This document shows positions 34,070 to 45,504 of a stretch of 64,000 nucleotides of DNA, in pieces. Below the pieces are notes generated by a model that saw only the letters and a list, made by a program, of their open reading frames with translations, made no database searches and was not told the origin of the DNA. The stretch covers positions 153,125,701 to 153,189,700 of the forward strand of contig CM053140.1 in NCBI GenBank assembly GCA_028571685.1, given 5' to 3'. The translations under genes were made by a program, and so were the position numbers. Origin of the DNA: Heterohyrax brucei. Its lineage: Eukaryota > Chordata > Mammalia > Hyracoidea > Procaviidae. The stretch's first letter is position 1. Each line of letters begins with the position of its first letter.

Positions 34070-37000
34070 CTGGCTGATTTCACTCAGCATAATGTCTTTT
34101 AATTGAAATCAGATTATGAGATGCTTCCCCAAATCAACATTTTTCTTTATCATTGCATACTGTTCCACTGACTATATGTACCGTAGTTTGTTTATCCATT
34201 CATCTGTTGATGGGCGTCTAGATTGATTTCATCTTTTTGCTATTGTGGACTGTGATGCCGTAAATGTTAGTGTGCATCTATCTGTTCTTGTGACTGTCCT
34301 TGATTCTGTATGATATATTCTAAGAAGTTGGATTATTAGATCAAATTGTATATCTATTTCCAGCTTTTTAAAGAAGGGCCAAATTGCTTTCCAAAGAGAT
34401 TGTACCATTTTACAGTCCCACCAGGAGTGTAGGAGAGTTTTGATCTCTCCATAGCCTCTCCAGAATTGGTTGTTTTGTGTTTCTTGGATTATGGCCAACC
34501 TCATTGGTTTGAGATGGCATCTCACTGTAGTTTTGATTTGGATTTCTCTGAAAGCTAATGATTGTGAGCATTTCTTTTTGTGTCTTTTGGCTGCCTGAAA
34601 GTCCTCTTTGGTGAAGTATGTGTTAATCTCCTTTGCCCTTCACTTAATTGGGTTATTTACCATTTTCTTGTTGATATTTTGCAATACCTTGTGGATTATG
34701 GAGATGAGGTGTCAGTGCAATGTGTAGTTACCAAATATTTTTTCCCATTCTGTAGGTAGTCTTTTAACTCCTGTGATAAAGTCCTTGGATGAGGAAAAGT
34801 GTTTGATTTTTAGTAGTTCCTATTTATCTTTATTCTGTTACGTTCCTCGAGCTTTGTCAGTTTTAGAAGTCTGTCTAAGCTGTGTGTTAGAATTTCCATT
34901 GTTGGCTATTTTTTCTTGCATTATCTTTATCGTTTTAGATTTGAGATTTAGAGCATTGATACAGAAACATTAGTTTTTGTACATGGTGTGAGATACAGGT
35001 TTTGATTCAGTTTTCTGAAGATACAATTTTGCCAAAACTGTTTGTTAAATAGACTGTTTTTACCCAGTTTACAGTCTTAAGGCCTTTGTCGTACGTCAGC
35101 TGCTCATAAGAGGATGGTGGCATTGCTGGGGTCTCGCCATTGTTCCATTGGTCTTTATGTTTCTTTGTGTACCACTACAGGGTTATTTTGACTACTGTGG
35201 TAGTATACTAGGTTCTAAGTTTGGGTAATACAAGGCCCTCTACTGTGTTCTTCTTCTTCAGTAACGCTTTACTTATCTGGGGTTTCTTCTCTTTCCAAAC
35301 AAAGTTGTGATTTGTTTCTCCATCTCATTAAAAAAGACACTGGAATTTGTATTGGGATTGCATTATATAAGTAGATCACTTTGGGTAAAATAGATATTGT
35401 CATAATGTTTAGTATTCCTATCCACGAGCAGACTAGGTTTCTCCATTTACATAAGTCTCTTTCTGTTTCTTGCAGTAAGGTTTCATAATTCCCTCTGTGT
35501 AGATCTGTTAATTCTCTAGTTAAATTTATTCCTAGGTATTTTATCTTCTTGGTGACTACAGTATATGGTACTGATTTGGCGATTTCTTCTTTGATGATCT
35601 CTGTTGGTATAAAGGAATCTTACTGATTTACTTATGTTTATCATATATCCTGATACTTTACTGTACTCTCCTATTAGTTCCAGTAGTTTACTTATGGATT
35701 CTTTAGGATTCTCTGCATTTACAATCACACCATCTGAAAATAGGGAGATTTTTACTTCTTCTTTGCCAATGCAGATCCCCTTTATTTCTTTGTGTTGTCT
35801 GATTGCTGTGGCCAGAACATCTAGTACAGTATTCAATAGAAGTGGTGAGAGTGGGCATCCTTGTCTAGTTCCCATTCCCAAGAGGAATTCTTTCAGTTTC
35901 TCTCCATTCAGGATGATGTAGATGGTTGTCATTGTGTAGATGCCCCTTTTTGAGGTGAGGAATTTCCCCACTATTTCTATTTTCCGGAGATTATTTTTAT
36001 CGTGAATATGTTTTGGACTTTGTCAAATGCCTTTTCTGCATCAATTGAAAAAATCTGGTGATTCTTATTCTTTGTGTTAGTTAAGTGGTTGATCACATAA
36101 ATTATATTTCTGATGTTGAACCAGCCTTGCATCCCTGGTATGAATCCAACTTGGTCATGATTAAGTTTTTTTTTTTTTTTTTCTATGTTGTTGAATTTTA
36201 TTGGCTAGGATTTTGCTGAAGATTTTTACATCTAGGTTCATGAGTGATGTAGGTCTGTAGTTTTTCCTTTTTGTGGGCTCTTCTTGGGCTCTGGTTATTA
36301 GGCTTATGCTGCCTTCATAGAACAAATTTGGGAGTATTCTATCTTTTTTATGCTGTGAAATAGCCTCAGTATTAGAGTTAACTCTTCTTTAAAAGTTTGA
36401 TAAAGTTCTGCAGTGAAGCCATTTCCATGAGTCTGAAGTTCTGCCTATGATTTGTCTGCTATTGATTTCAACTTTTATGGCATTATGGTCCAAGAGTATG
36501 CTTTGCAATAATTCAATTGTTTGGATTTTGTACAGATTTGCCTTATATCCTAACACATGGTCTATTCTGGGGAATGTTCCACGTGCGATGGAGAAGGTGT
36601 ACTTATCTGTTGATGGGTGAAAAGTTCTGTATATGTCATTAAGATCTAGTTGCTTGATGGTTCTCGTGTATGTTTAGTGAGCTTTTTCTGGATCTGTCCA
36701 TTACCGAAAGTGAAGTCTTCTACTATTATTATTGTGGAGTGATCTATCTCATTTTTCAGTGTTGTCAGTGTTCGTTTGACGTATTTAGATGTTCTGGTAC
36801 TAGGTGCACAAATACTTAATATTGTTACGTCTTGCTTGTGTGTTGAACTTTTCAGCAGCAAATAGTGACCATCCTTTTCCATGATGGTGGATCTTATGTT
36901 GCAGTCTATTTTAACTGAGATTAGTATTGCCAGTCCTGCTCTTCTTTGTATGTTGTTAGCTTGATCTATATTTCCATCCTTTGATTTTCAGTTTATTCCT

Positions 37001-37153
37001 ATCTTTGAGTCTTAGGTGTGTTTCTTCTTCTAAGCAACATGTAGGGAGGTCATGTCTTTTGATCCATGATGTCACTCACTGTCTCTTTATTGGGGTGTTC
37101 AGTCCACTTACATTCAGTGTAATTATTGATAGGTGTGTGTTTAATGCTGTCAT
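34070..37153 (-). pseudogene. L1 ORF2 pseudogene (copy E)
   Basis: Minus-strand endonuclease/RT remnant from ATGACAGCATTAAAC (start 37153). The longest open stretch, 35516-35971, covers the RT palm: [12 protein letters not shown] is intact but the catalytic motif reads LFSDGV instead of FADD. The C-terminal Cys-rich tract lies at 34229-34525 (WRGYGEIKTLLHSWWDC). An internal deletion joins endonuclease to RT near 36430. The end position is approximate. Confidence 0.85.
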
Positions 37154-37594
37154 TTTGATGCATTCATTTCTGTGTTGTTGATGTTTCTGTTTTTCTTAAT
37201 ATTCTATTCTGGGTCATTCTTCTTTACGGGTTGACTTGTCATTTTTTGAGTGTTGGTTTTTGTTTGTTGAGACTGCTGTATTATACCTCTTGTTTTGATG
37301 TGTTGCATTGTCATTTTGCTTTGTGGCTACCCCTGAGATCCACCTTACCATTTTAAGTTTACACTAAACTGTAACTTCCATATATCTTTTTAATTTCCTC
37401 TCCGTATGAAAGAGTTATACCTACTGTAACATGTTCCTCTTTTTAGTGTGGTGATGTCATAGTTTTTGTGTTGCTATCACTGGTTCCCTTCTATTGATAA
37501 TATAATTTTGATTGAGCTTATTGACTTCCCTTAGTGAATAGGATTTAGGATGCTGTGTCACACATTGCCCTGTTAAGTATATACTTAACCAGTC

Positions 37595-38050
37595 AGTGGC
37601 TAAAGGACAGATATTGTAGGAGACCCCTGCTATAAGGACTTAGACATAGACTTATATACAGAAGAAATGATTCTTTGATGGCTACAATGATGGGTAGTGG
37701 GGTTGAGAGTTTATCATAGATTAGATAGTTGATAGAGATTAGAAATTTTGTTCATTTACTGTATCCTAAGGGGGAAAAAAAGGAAGTATAAACTTGTTCA
37801 AAGTGAAGAGAACTTGAAAGAGTGCTCAACCTGCATTTGCACTGTACAAATTTCTGTTATATTTTAAATTGAGTCTTCAGAAATGAAATAATTCTTGATA
37901 GTTGTAGTTTTCACTAATCTTGTGGTATATGATATACCTGCTTATATTTTTGTAAAGATGCATATGTATTATAGCTGTTGATTTTACAAAAATAAAAATA
38001 TGTATATTAAAAAATCTATTATTTTCCAATTTATAAAAAAAAAAGAAAGA
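37595..38050 (+). mobile_element. 5'-truncated L1 tail of a second subfamily
   Basis: Starts in the last codons of an L1 ORF2 (GTCAGTGGCTAAAGGACAG), continues into a 3'UTR unlike that of copies A-D (AGAACTTGAAAGAGTGCTCA; CACTAATCTTGTGG), and ends in AAATAAAAATATG and an A-rich tail near 38034-38047. It lies opposite to L1 copy E. At least two L1 3'UTR types therefore occur in this genome. Confidence 0.7.
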
Positions 38051-38399
38051 AAATTTTCTTTATCTGGGAAGTTTTTTATTATTTTTGGAGCTTTTTAGGG
38101 GGGCCATGGTGGACTGCTTCTTTAAATGGTTAGCTACTAATTAGTGCCTTTACAACACCTAGATGCTGTTTAGTTTCTCTGATGTTACCTCAACAGGAGC
38201 TGAGGCATAATTTTAAGAGGGTAGTTGGTCACCAGCCACCTCTTTGTACTCTAGTGACTGTCCCCAGGTGGACTCCCTAGGGTTACAGCCTCTGCCTTCT
38301 GGCTGGCAAGAATGGTGCCCTACTTACGGAGACACTAAAGGGCCATCAGCTGATGCTATGATGCTGATCAGTAAAGGGTGAAGGAGACGCTTGGGCTCA

Positions 38400-39222
38400 G
38401 CAGTCAGTTCTCCAGTTGATCTCATTTTCAAAAAGATACTTTGTTGCTAAGTAAGGTACTGTCCAGTAGCTGCCAAAATTAGTCAAACCCTCAGGCTTGG
38501 TAGGTCTCACCTTCTGACTGACAACAGAAGCACCACATAGGCCATCCCCAGATGCTATGATGTGGTTCAAAGTAGGCAGGGGTTATGGCCTTTGTTGCCA
38601 TCCTCTGCTAGGCCCCACTCATAACTCTAGGCTCCACTGTCCTAAACTCAGTTTTTCTGCTGGAGAAGCACTTTCCAGGCAGGCACTGATTCTCAGAGTC
38701 AGAATTATCCCCAACTTAGACCTTCGGGTGGATGGCTCCACCTCCCAGCTGACCAAGATAGCATCTCACCTGAGCTACTCTTCCTGTTGTGGAACAGCAA
38801 AGTCTATGGTGCAGCTCAGAAATGAAAGGCTGGAGGGGTAGTGGCAACCTTGGTCAGCAGCCATGTTTTCAAAATGTGGCTATCCCAAACACAGTCTCTC
38901 TGTTGCACTATACACTGTTTACTTAAGCACTGCAGGTCAAAATATTTGCTGGCTTATGCTCAGTCTCTGCCTCCTGGAAAACAAAGACGGACTCAGTACC
39001 TTCAGTCCTTCCAAGCAATGAATTAGCAGTAGGACTCAGCACATGGCTGCCTTGTGTTAGAGAGAGGTTGTCTTCCCTTTACTGGTGACCGGTCCTACCT
39101 CACAACTCTGTGCCGGATCCTAGGGCTCCCCAGGTATCCATGCTGCTCTGTTCAATTATCATTCCAGGCCTTAGTTTTCAGAGGGAATCGAGGAGTTGTG
39201 CATCTACTCTGCCATCTTGGCC
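38400..39222 (-). promoter_or_regulatory. L1 copy E 5'UTR
   Basis: Minus-strand leader parallel to 18520-19490 in copy B (shared AGCTGCCAAAATTAGTC-like and CACTGTCCTAAACTCAG-like blocks). Two imperfect copies of a GGCCATC..GATGCTATGATG block, about 38345-38372 and 38538-38563, suggest a partial internal duplication. Internal promoter region by L1 analogy. Confidence 0.6.
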
Positions 39223-39224
39223 CT

Positions 39225-39672
39225 GCTAGTTCTCTCCTGTTATTCTTGATTCATCCTTCATACATTCCACATTGTGATTATTAATCAATGTTTGCAGCTG
39301 TTTCTTCCCATTTTGACCTGTGCTACATCAGCAAATGGAGTTCTAGAGAGCCTGACTCCGTTCACATCACAAAGGTCATCTCTACTTTGAGGAGGCAGGT
39401 CTTCTCCAGTCATCTTTTGAGTACATTTCAGCTTGAGTGGCTCATCTTCTGGCACTGTATTGGACAATGTTCCTCTGCTAGTCATGGAGTGTTTGCCGGT
39501 CAGTTTTTCTTCAGAAATGTACAACTGGGTCCTTTTGCCTAGTCTGTCTTAGTCTGGAAGCTCACCTGAAAACATGTCAGCCACAGATGACATTGCTGGT
39601 ATCTGAATACTGGTTGCATAGCTTCTTGCAGCATCACACTATGCAAGCCTCCACAGCACGACCAGTTGACAA
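39225..39672 (-). mobile_element. RTE LINE 5' part, antisense
   Basis: In reverse, this is the 5' region of an RTE LINE up to the beginning of its endonuclease frame (complement of TTATTAATCAATGTTTGCAG and CTGTGCTACATCAGCAAATG). With 32557-33535 it makes one antisense RTE split by L1 copy E. About 0.7 kb of endonuclease sequence is lost at the join. Confidence 0.75.
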
Positions 39673-39889
39673 ACATTAGAGGGAATCAAGATAAAAATAT
39701 AGTTGATGCAGTGGAGTTGTGGGTATGCACATTACCTTGCTTGATCCCTGATAGTTTAATTCAAAATATAATCTATGGGATGAAATATACCTAGAAGATT
39801 ACATAGATAGGTAGATGTAGATGCAGACATAGCTATAGGAAGGTTTGTTTGTTTGTTTTTCTCTCTCAGTCATTCAATTACCGGATCCC

Positions 39890-40092
39890 CAGATGATCCA
39901 GCACAAATGATTTGATCTTAGCTCCTAACCTGAAAGTTGGAAGTTAGAACCAATCTAGAAGTACTGTGGGTCATCTGTTGGTTCTCTGCTGTTGCATAGA
40001 TTATAGCCAACAAAAGTCTGCATAGCAAAGTTTTACTCTAACACTCATGGAATCAACATGATTTAGAGTTGACTCTGAGCATAGGGTTTACA
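39890..40092 (+). repeat. AfroSINE, diverged
   Basis: Forward copy: TCCCCAGATGATCCAGCACA, AGCTCCTAACCTGAAAGTTG and a 3' end near GAATCAACATGATTTAGAG. The tRNA boxes are eroded. Confidence 0.6.
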
Positions 40093-40094
40093 TC

Positions 40095-40275
40095 GGTATA
40101 GCACCCATCACTGTTAATTCTGACTCATGGAGATCCCCATGTGTGTTAGGTTAGAATTAAGATTCATAGTTTTTTTTCCAATGGCTAAATTTTGCCTTTT
40201 TTCTGAGGTGCTCTGTGTGGACTTGAACTTAATTCGCAGTTAGCACCATAGTGCATCAGTTGTTTACACATCCAG
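40095..40275 (-). repeat. AfroSINE, diverged
   Basis: Reverse copy: GCACCCATCACTGTTAATTC, TGACTCATGGAGATCCCC, GTGTGGACTTGAACTTAATT and GTTAGCACCATAGTGC. Directly abuts the forward copy at 39890-40092. Confidence 0.62.
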
Positions 40276-40279
40276 GAAT

Positions 40280-40670
40280 GGATATATATATATGTATTAT
40301 ATATATATGTATACATGGATGAATAAATACAGGTATGTATATGTATACACATATATACACACACATATGGATGGTAAATATTTATATCTGGGTAAGCAAA
40401 CAATTCACATACTACACTGTTATTTGAAATACATGCATACATACATACATATGTATGTGTATATATACATATATATGCACACACACAGACACACACATGC
40501 ACACAGAAACACTAGTAATACAGTGGTAAAGATTTCAGTCACTATGTACCAGACTGAACAACAGTAGATTTGTATACACACACACACATGCATTCACACA
40601 CATATATATGTATATATCTGTATATACACACACATGCACACATATGTATATACACATACATAATCAAATG
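40280..40670. repeat. TATA/CATA/CACA simple-repeat cluster
   Basis: Mixed (TA)n, (CATA)n and (CA)n tracts, especially 40282-40318, 40432-40480 and 40575-40665. Tyr/His/Thr-rich open frames on both strands here are artefacts. Confidence 0.85.
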
Positions 40671-40679
40671 CAAAAACAC

Positions 40680-40824
40680 CACTGCTGTCAAGCTCATTCC
40701 AACTCATAGTGACCCTTTAAGACTGAGTAGAACTGCCCAACAGGATTTCCAAGGAGCATGTGACGGATTTGAACTGACAGTTTTTTGGTTAGCAGACAAA
40801 CTCTTAACAATGCCACCAGGCTGT
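40680..40824 (-). repeat. AfroSINE, short form
   Basis: Reverse copy from CTGCTGTCAAGCTCATTCC through GAGTAGAACTGCCCAAC and GGATTTGAACTGACAG to AACAATGCCACCAGGCTGTG, directly followed by a (CA)n tract. Confidence 0.82.

Positions 40825-40825
<1 letters not shown>

Positions 40826-40863
<38 letters not shown>
40826..40863 (+). repeat. (CA)n microsatellite
   Basis: About 19 uninterrupted CA units. It abuts the head end of the preceding SINE. Confidence 0.95.
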
Positions 40864-40865
<2 letters not shown>

Positions 40866-40868
<3 letters not shown>

Positions 40869-41413
40869 ATGCAGGTCTGACAAGTCCATGAACTTAATTG
40901 TTCTGGGTGCTATATACCTTTTTGCTAAATATCACTATGGTCACCTTCGAAGTACTCCTCTGTGGAAACTGTGCAGCAATGCTAGTGCCTAGCCCGTCCA
41001 TCAAAGCAATTTTGTAATTCTTTCTGGAATGGACACTGCAGGGTGGAATGGTGGCAAGTTTGTGAACTTAATTGTATAGTTCTGTCTGTCAGGGAGTTTT
41101 TAGCCAATAAACAAATAATACCCTATCTTCTCACCTGATAAGCCCTCAGTGACTTTTCTGTTTCTTTTTTGTAAGGGAAATATTGAAATGAAGACATTTT
41201 GATGGCATTCTAGACATCAAGTGTAATACCACAATAGCTGTGATAGACATTCCAGAAAAAGAGTTCCAGATGCTTTGAAGGGTGCACTAGTGACTGGCAT
41301 CAATGCACAGTTTCCCAAGAGGAGTACTTCTAAAATGACTGTAGTGATATTCAGCAATGAGTTACCTAGCACTTTTTCTAGGATGAGTCCGTAAACTTGT
41401 CAGTCCTCAGGTG
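40866..41413. repeat. Long inverted repeat, possible DNA transposon
   Basis: Two arms of about 165 bp (40866-41031 and 41249-41413) are imperfect reverse complements, separated by about 217 bp. Shared blocks include CACAGTTTCC/CACAGTTTCCC, AGAGGAGTACTTC, TAGTGATATT and the outer ends GACAAGTCCATGAACTTA against TGAGTCCGTAAACTTGTCAG. A third end-like copy (GCAAGTTTGTGAACTTAATT) lies inside at about 41057-41076. The layout fits a non-autonomous DNA transposon (mariner-like by feel) or an inverted duplication. No transposase frame recognised. Confidence 0.6.
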
Positions 41414-41519
41414 TGTGTGCATGTGTGTACACATTCACTCAAAAGCTACAACTTTAACTTCAATGTTTCTTCTCGTGAAATTAATACACAGAGTCAAATT
41501 ATTTGTCAAGATCTAGTTT

Positions 41520-41880
41520 ATTAAGTTTTCTGACTGTAGTGACAATATTACTACAAATTTAGAGACTTAAAACAAAGTGCATACATTATTTGTTTCTGTG
41601 GCTCTGGAGTTTAGACATAACCTACCTAGGTGACCTGAGCTTGGCTGGGGCTCCAGTCTCATCTCAAGACTGGACTAGGGATTGGTCTTCTTCCAGTCTT
41701 ACATGGTCATTGGCAGCACTCACTTCCTCATGGGCTGTCAGGCTCAGAGTCACGTCTTGTCAGAGTCAAGCTTCAAACTGTGGCCACATAGACTTTCTAA
41801 ATATGACCACTTCCTACTCAAAGCTTGCAGAAGACAGTCAGTTAGCAGAACAAGTAAAGGGAGATCTTTTATTTATTTTT
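41520..41880 (-). mobile_element. Possible MaLR-like LTR fragment
   Basis: Contains phrases such as GAGACTTAAAACAAAGTGCA, CCAGTCTCATCTCAAGACTG and CTCATGGGCTGTCAGGCTC, reminiscent of reverse-oriented mammalian LTR retrotransposons. The class is recalled, not aligned. Confidence 0.35.
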
Positions 41881-41884
41881 TAAA

Positions 41885-42431
41885 CTTTTTATCTCAGTGA
41901 ATTGTTTAGCATCACTCGTGTATTCTGGTTTCTATGTCATCTTCTCCCTTTTGTTTTCCCCCTAATTTGGGTGGGTCATCATCAAAATTAGCTTTCTAAT
42001 AAAAAAAAAATTCACACGAATAAAACTTTAGTGGTCTCATATAAGAAAATACCTGTTTTCTACTTTAAATCTAGTTGACAGTTTTGCTGGATATAGACTT
42101 ACAGTTTTACAATCACTTTCTGCTCTGAGATTCAAGCTACTTTTCTCAACTTCTCCATTGAAGGCTTAGTGTTCAATGCTCACAGCTTGCTGATTTAATA
42201 GCAGTTTATTTTTGTTGCGTTGTTCATTTTCCAAAATGTGCCTGTGTTCATTTTCATTCAGATATGCTTGATTATTTTTGAGAAATGGATAAAACTGTTA
42301 ATAATTACAGTAGAAGCTCAGAGGGACTATCTCATCTACTGCCTGTAAACAGTTATGAAAAGGGACCAAATATTAGTTTCAACAAATTGATTGGGGAAAA
42401 AAACGGTAAATTGAACCATAGTAAGGATTAG
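41885..42431. other. No recognisable feature
   Basis: Nothing recognised here. Confidence 0.4.
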
Positions 42432-42635
42432 AAGTCTCTTAAGTGGCAGAAACAATTAGATAGTTGACTGCTAGCCAAAAGGTTGGTGGTTTGGACACAC
42501 TTAGAGGAGTCTTTAAAGACAAATCTGGCAGTTTGCTTCTGAAAAGCCAGTCTTCAAAACCCATGGAGTACTTCTACTTTGCACATGGAGATGTGATGCC
42601 TTGAGTCAAAATCAATTCAATGGCAAGTAACAACA
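42432..42635 (+). repeat. AfroSINE, long form
   Basis: Forward copy: TCTTAAGTGGCAGAAACAAT, TGACTGCTAGCCAAAAGGTT, TCTGGCAGTTTGCTTCTGAA and a 3' end near GAGTCAAAATCAATTCAATG. Confidence 0.75.
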
Positions 42636-42659
42636 GGTAAAATTATTTGCGGATGATAA

Positions 42660-43145
42660 CTTCATTAGTTCCCTGTGGCAATTTTCCATAAACCAGGTGG
42701 CTTAAAAGAATAGAAATTTATTTTTCCACAGTTCTGAAGATAAAAAGTTCAAAACCGTGATGTTGACAGGCTGTGCTCCTTCCAGAGGCAAGGAGGGAGA
42801 GTAATCTCTGTGTTTCTCCCGTAGTTTTGCATCTGGTGGCAATCTTTGGCTTTCCTTGGCTCATAGCTATACCACCTGCGTCACTCCAATCTCTGTCTCT
42901 GTCTTGACATCAACCCCTAATCTATGTGTCTGAATTTTCCTTGTTGACTCAAAATTTTCTCTTTTGTTATAAGGACAATTGTGCTTGGATTTAAGATCCA
43001 CATGATTAATCCAGAGTACTTTCTTTAGTTTAAGATCCTTAACTTAGTTTTGGCTGCAAAGACCTTTTCTTTCAATAATGTAACATTTACAAGTTCCAGG
43101 GATTATAATGTAGGTATTTATGTTGAGTGGCTGCTATGATGTTCT
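42660..43145 (-). mobile_element. MLT1/MaLR-like LTR, antisense
   Basis: Resembles a reverse MaLR LTR: GTGGCTTAAAAGAATAGAAA, TTTATTTTTCCACAGTTCTG (antisense AATAAA), AGGACAATTGTGCTTGGATT and CCAGGGATTATAATGTAGG at the sense 5' side. Established ERVL-MaLR pattern; the subfamily is not assigned. Confidence 0.6.
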
Positions 43146-43149
43146 GTTG

Positions 43150-43592
43150 AAAATAATTTTATTTTTCCCTAATTTTGATGTTTATAAAGAACACAAATTT
43201 ACATTAATTGCAATAAATATTCTTTGCTTTTGTATAATAAAATCATGTTGTATGAGATTTTGTCTCTCTTTTAAATTACAATGGTATACAAGATGAACAA
43301 GAATACATAAACTATTATACAAAACTGAATTACCTATTTATGATTCTGTAACAAAATAAGAGTGTTACTAGACCAAGTGTTTTAAGACAGATGATGTTCA
43401 CAGTGTGTGCAATGTAGCAAAACATAATGTAATGTGTGAAACGACACCGTGCTATGCTTCTCAGAAATGGTTCACAGAGCACATACTAAGATTTGACATC
43501 ATAGATAAAATGTGCATAAAATTATTCCTACAAAAATATGAAAAATAAACGCAATCATTATAATTTGTTAATTCAATAACTTCATTTCTATA
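43150..43592. other. No recognisable feature
   Basis: AT-rich; nothing recognised. Confidence 0.4.
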
Positions 43593-43599
43593 ATGTTGT

Positions 43600-43700
43600 T
43601 ACTGTTAGGTATTGGGGAGTCATTTCTGACTCAGAGAAATCCTGGGTACAACTGTGGTACAGTAATACTTAATGTGGCCCTTCTAGCCAGAGTCTTTGCA
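43600..43700 (-). repeat. AfroSINE 3'-end fragment, diverged
   Basis: TTGTTACTGTTAGGTATTGG and AGTCATTTCTGACTCAGAG fit a reverse AfroSINE or RTE 3' end; the remainder is unclear. Confidence 0.45.
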
Positions 43701-43799
43701 ACTCCCACCAAACGACAAGAAGGACTTTGTGTCCCTTCAGGATTACAAAGGGGATTGTATAGCTTGATAATAATGAAAAAAAAAAAAAGATTCTCAGCA

Positions 43800-44460
43800 C
43801 TTTTGAGGGAGTGGGAGGAGGCAAATGAAGGTATATAGCTCTAATGAGAGGACTGGCCTATTTCACAATCCTGCCAGGCTTAAAAGAATAATCAGTACCA
43901 GAGCAGAAGAGGATCCCAATACCACTGCAAAAGAAGACCCCAGAACGATGTATGTCCTTGATCTTGAGATCTCTGCACTGAGAACCTCCTCAATTCAAGA
44001 AACAGAGAGAGGAGTGGTAAGACCCAAAAGAGTGAGAGATGGTGACATGAGGTGGCAGGAATCAGGAGACTGGTACAAGGTGTCTGTGATGGGATATTCT
44101 CGCCCACAGAGGGAGGACACTAAATGCTTTTGGGCAGAGTGAGGTGACTCTAACCCTTATCACCAGAGATAAAAGTGTTTGGTAATATTTTCTAGTCTGA
44201 GAAGGCAAGAGGCCAGAGAAAGATGTGCCTAGGTGAATGGCTGAAAACAGGCTCTCTTGATAGAAGAACGGCATCCTGAGCATTTGAGAACGTGAAGTAC
44301 ATCCTGTTACTTTCCTAATAAACCCGTAATCATGAGTATTGTCTATGAGTTCTGTATGGTCATCATAATGAATTATTGTCCATTATGACCTTTAGGAGGT
44401 TCCTTTGCTATGAGCCCACAATGCACCACAAGGGGGCAGAGTTATCTACTTCTATTGGTA
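43800..44460 (+). other. Unassigned segment with poly(A) signal, possibly LTR-derived
   Basis: A segment of more even base composition, containing a 105-codon open frame (43825-44142) with no recognised domain, and AATAAA at 44317-44322 followed by CATGAGTATTGTCTATGAG. It could be an old LTR or the 3' end of an ancient transcript. I do not support calling the frame a gene. Confidence 0.3.
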
Positions 44461-45504
44461 GCAGCCCAAATCTGTTAACACTGAGGCATTCAACACATAG
44501 ACTTTCTTCTGACTTTCTGAACTCTCGAATCCTTATCTCAGATTCCTAGCAAATAGGTGTAAAATTTTTAAAAGAGGCTTCTATTCTTCATTGTCCGGGC
44601 TTCTGATGTTTGCTATCCAAAACTTAGGAAAGGTATAAATTCAGATAGCAAAAGATATTTTTACCTTCTAACGTATAGTGTGTACCTTATTTTTGTTTTA
44701 CAGAGATATATATATATATATCATGATATCTATTTAGGTAGCTATATAAATAATATTTATGCATATGTAATATATATGTGTATTGTGCATGTGGGTGGGG
44801 GTATACATTTATATGGAGAAAGATAGACATAGAGTGATAAACCATTTTAATTCTGGAATCCAGATTTCTGCAATCTATGGAAGCGGCATAACCACCCAAG
44901 CCTCTTGCCCTTAAGTGTCCTTTTGAACCTTGAGCTTTTAGGAAACTTATTTATAAATTGACATCCTTGAGTTAAACAATAATTTACATAAATTAATAAT
45001 ACCATTTTGCCTTGGGTATTTAACTCTTAAAAATTCAGTTTCTGGAAACAGACTTCAGTGGTAAGGCTAGGAGCTGTTTTAGAGTAAATTAGTAATTATT
45101 CTAATCCTTCTTCAAGACAATGCTGTATGAAATTATTCTTGACCACAAATTGTTCATCTGTTCTGTTTTGGCCCTTTTTCCTTGGAAATGCTTATGAGAT
45201 GTGGAATAACAATTTTGAAAGTTTTTATCATCTATGAACCATTTTTGATTTTCTAGTTAAAATGATACCTGATGAACAAATCATGTACTTAGTATACTTA
45301 AACCACTTTTTATTATCAACTTAATATGATTTTGATTTATCAATATGTACATTGTATGTATACATAAATACATATAATATATATTCACATTATTACTTCA
45401 AGTCAGTATGACACTGTTAGTATTTTCATTAAATGTCTTCCAAATTATGGATACATTATGTTCAAGCCAATTTTAAGTGACATAGGTTTACACACAGACA
45501 TTTA
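44461..45504. other. No recognisable gene
   Basis: AT-rich sequence with a (TA)n run at 44705-44720; otherwise nothing recognised. Confidence 0.4.

Larger units (their letters stand above)
33540..39222 (-). mobile_element. L1 copy E, antisense, rearranged
   Basis: An L1 in minus orientation lying inside an antisense RTE. From left to right on the + strand: a 3'-truncated 3'UTR (33540-34070), ORF2 (34070-37153), part of the inter-ORF spacer (to about 37590), a forward L1 tail (37595-38050), then the 5'UTR (about 38400-39222, ending at the complement of GGGCCAAGATGGCAGAG). ORF1 is missing, and ORF2 lacks roughly 0.7 kb between the endonuclease and RT regions near 36420-36440. No target duplication identified. 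Confidence 0.78.

Noticed and set aside
40570-40992. 140-codon open frame
   Set aside because: Translation of CA/TATA microsatellites joined to an AfroSINE; no protein character.
43825-44142. 105-codon open frame as a possible gene
   Set aside because: No recognised domain or initiation context, and a repeat-like surrounding; kept only as an unassigned segment.
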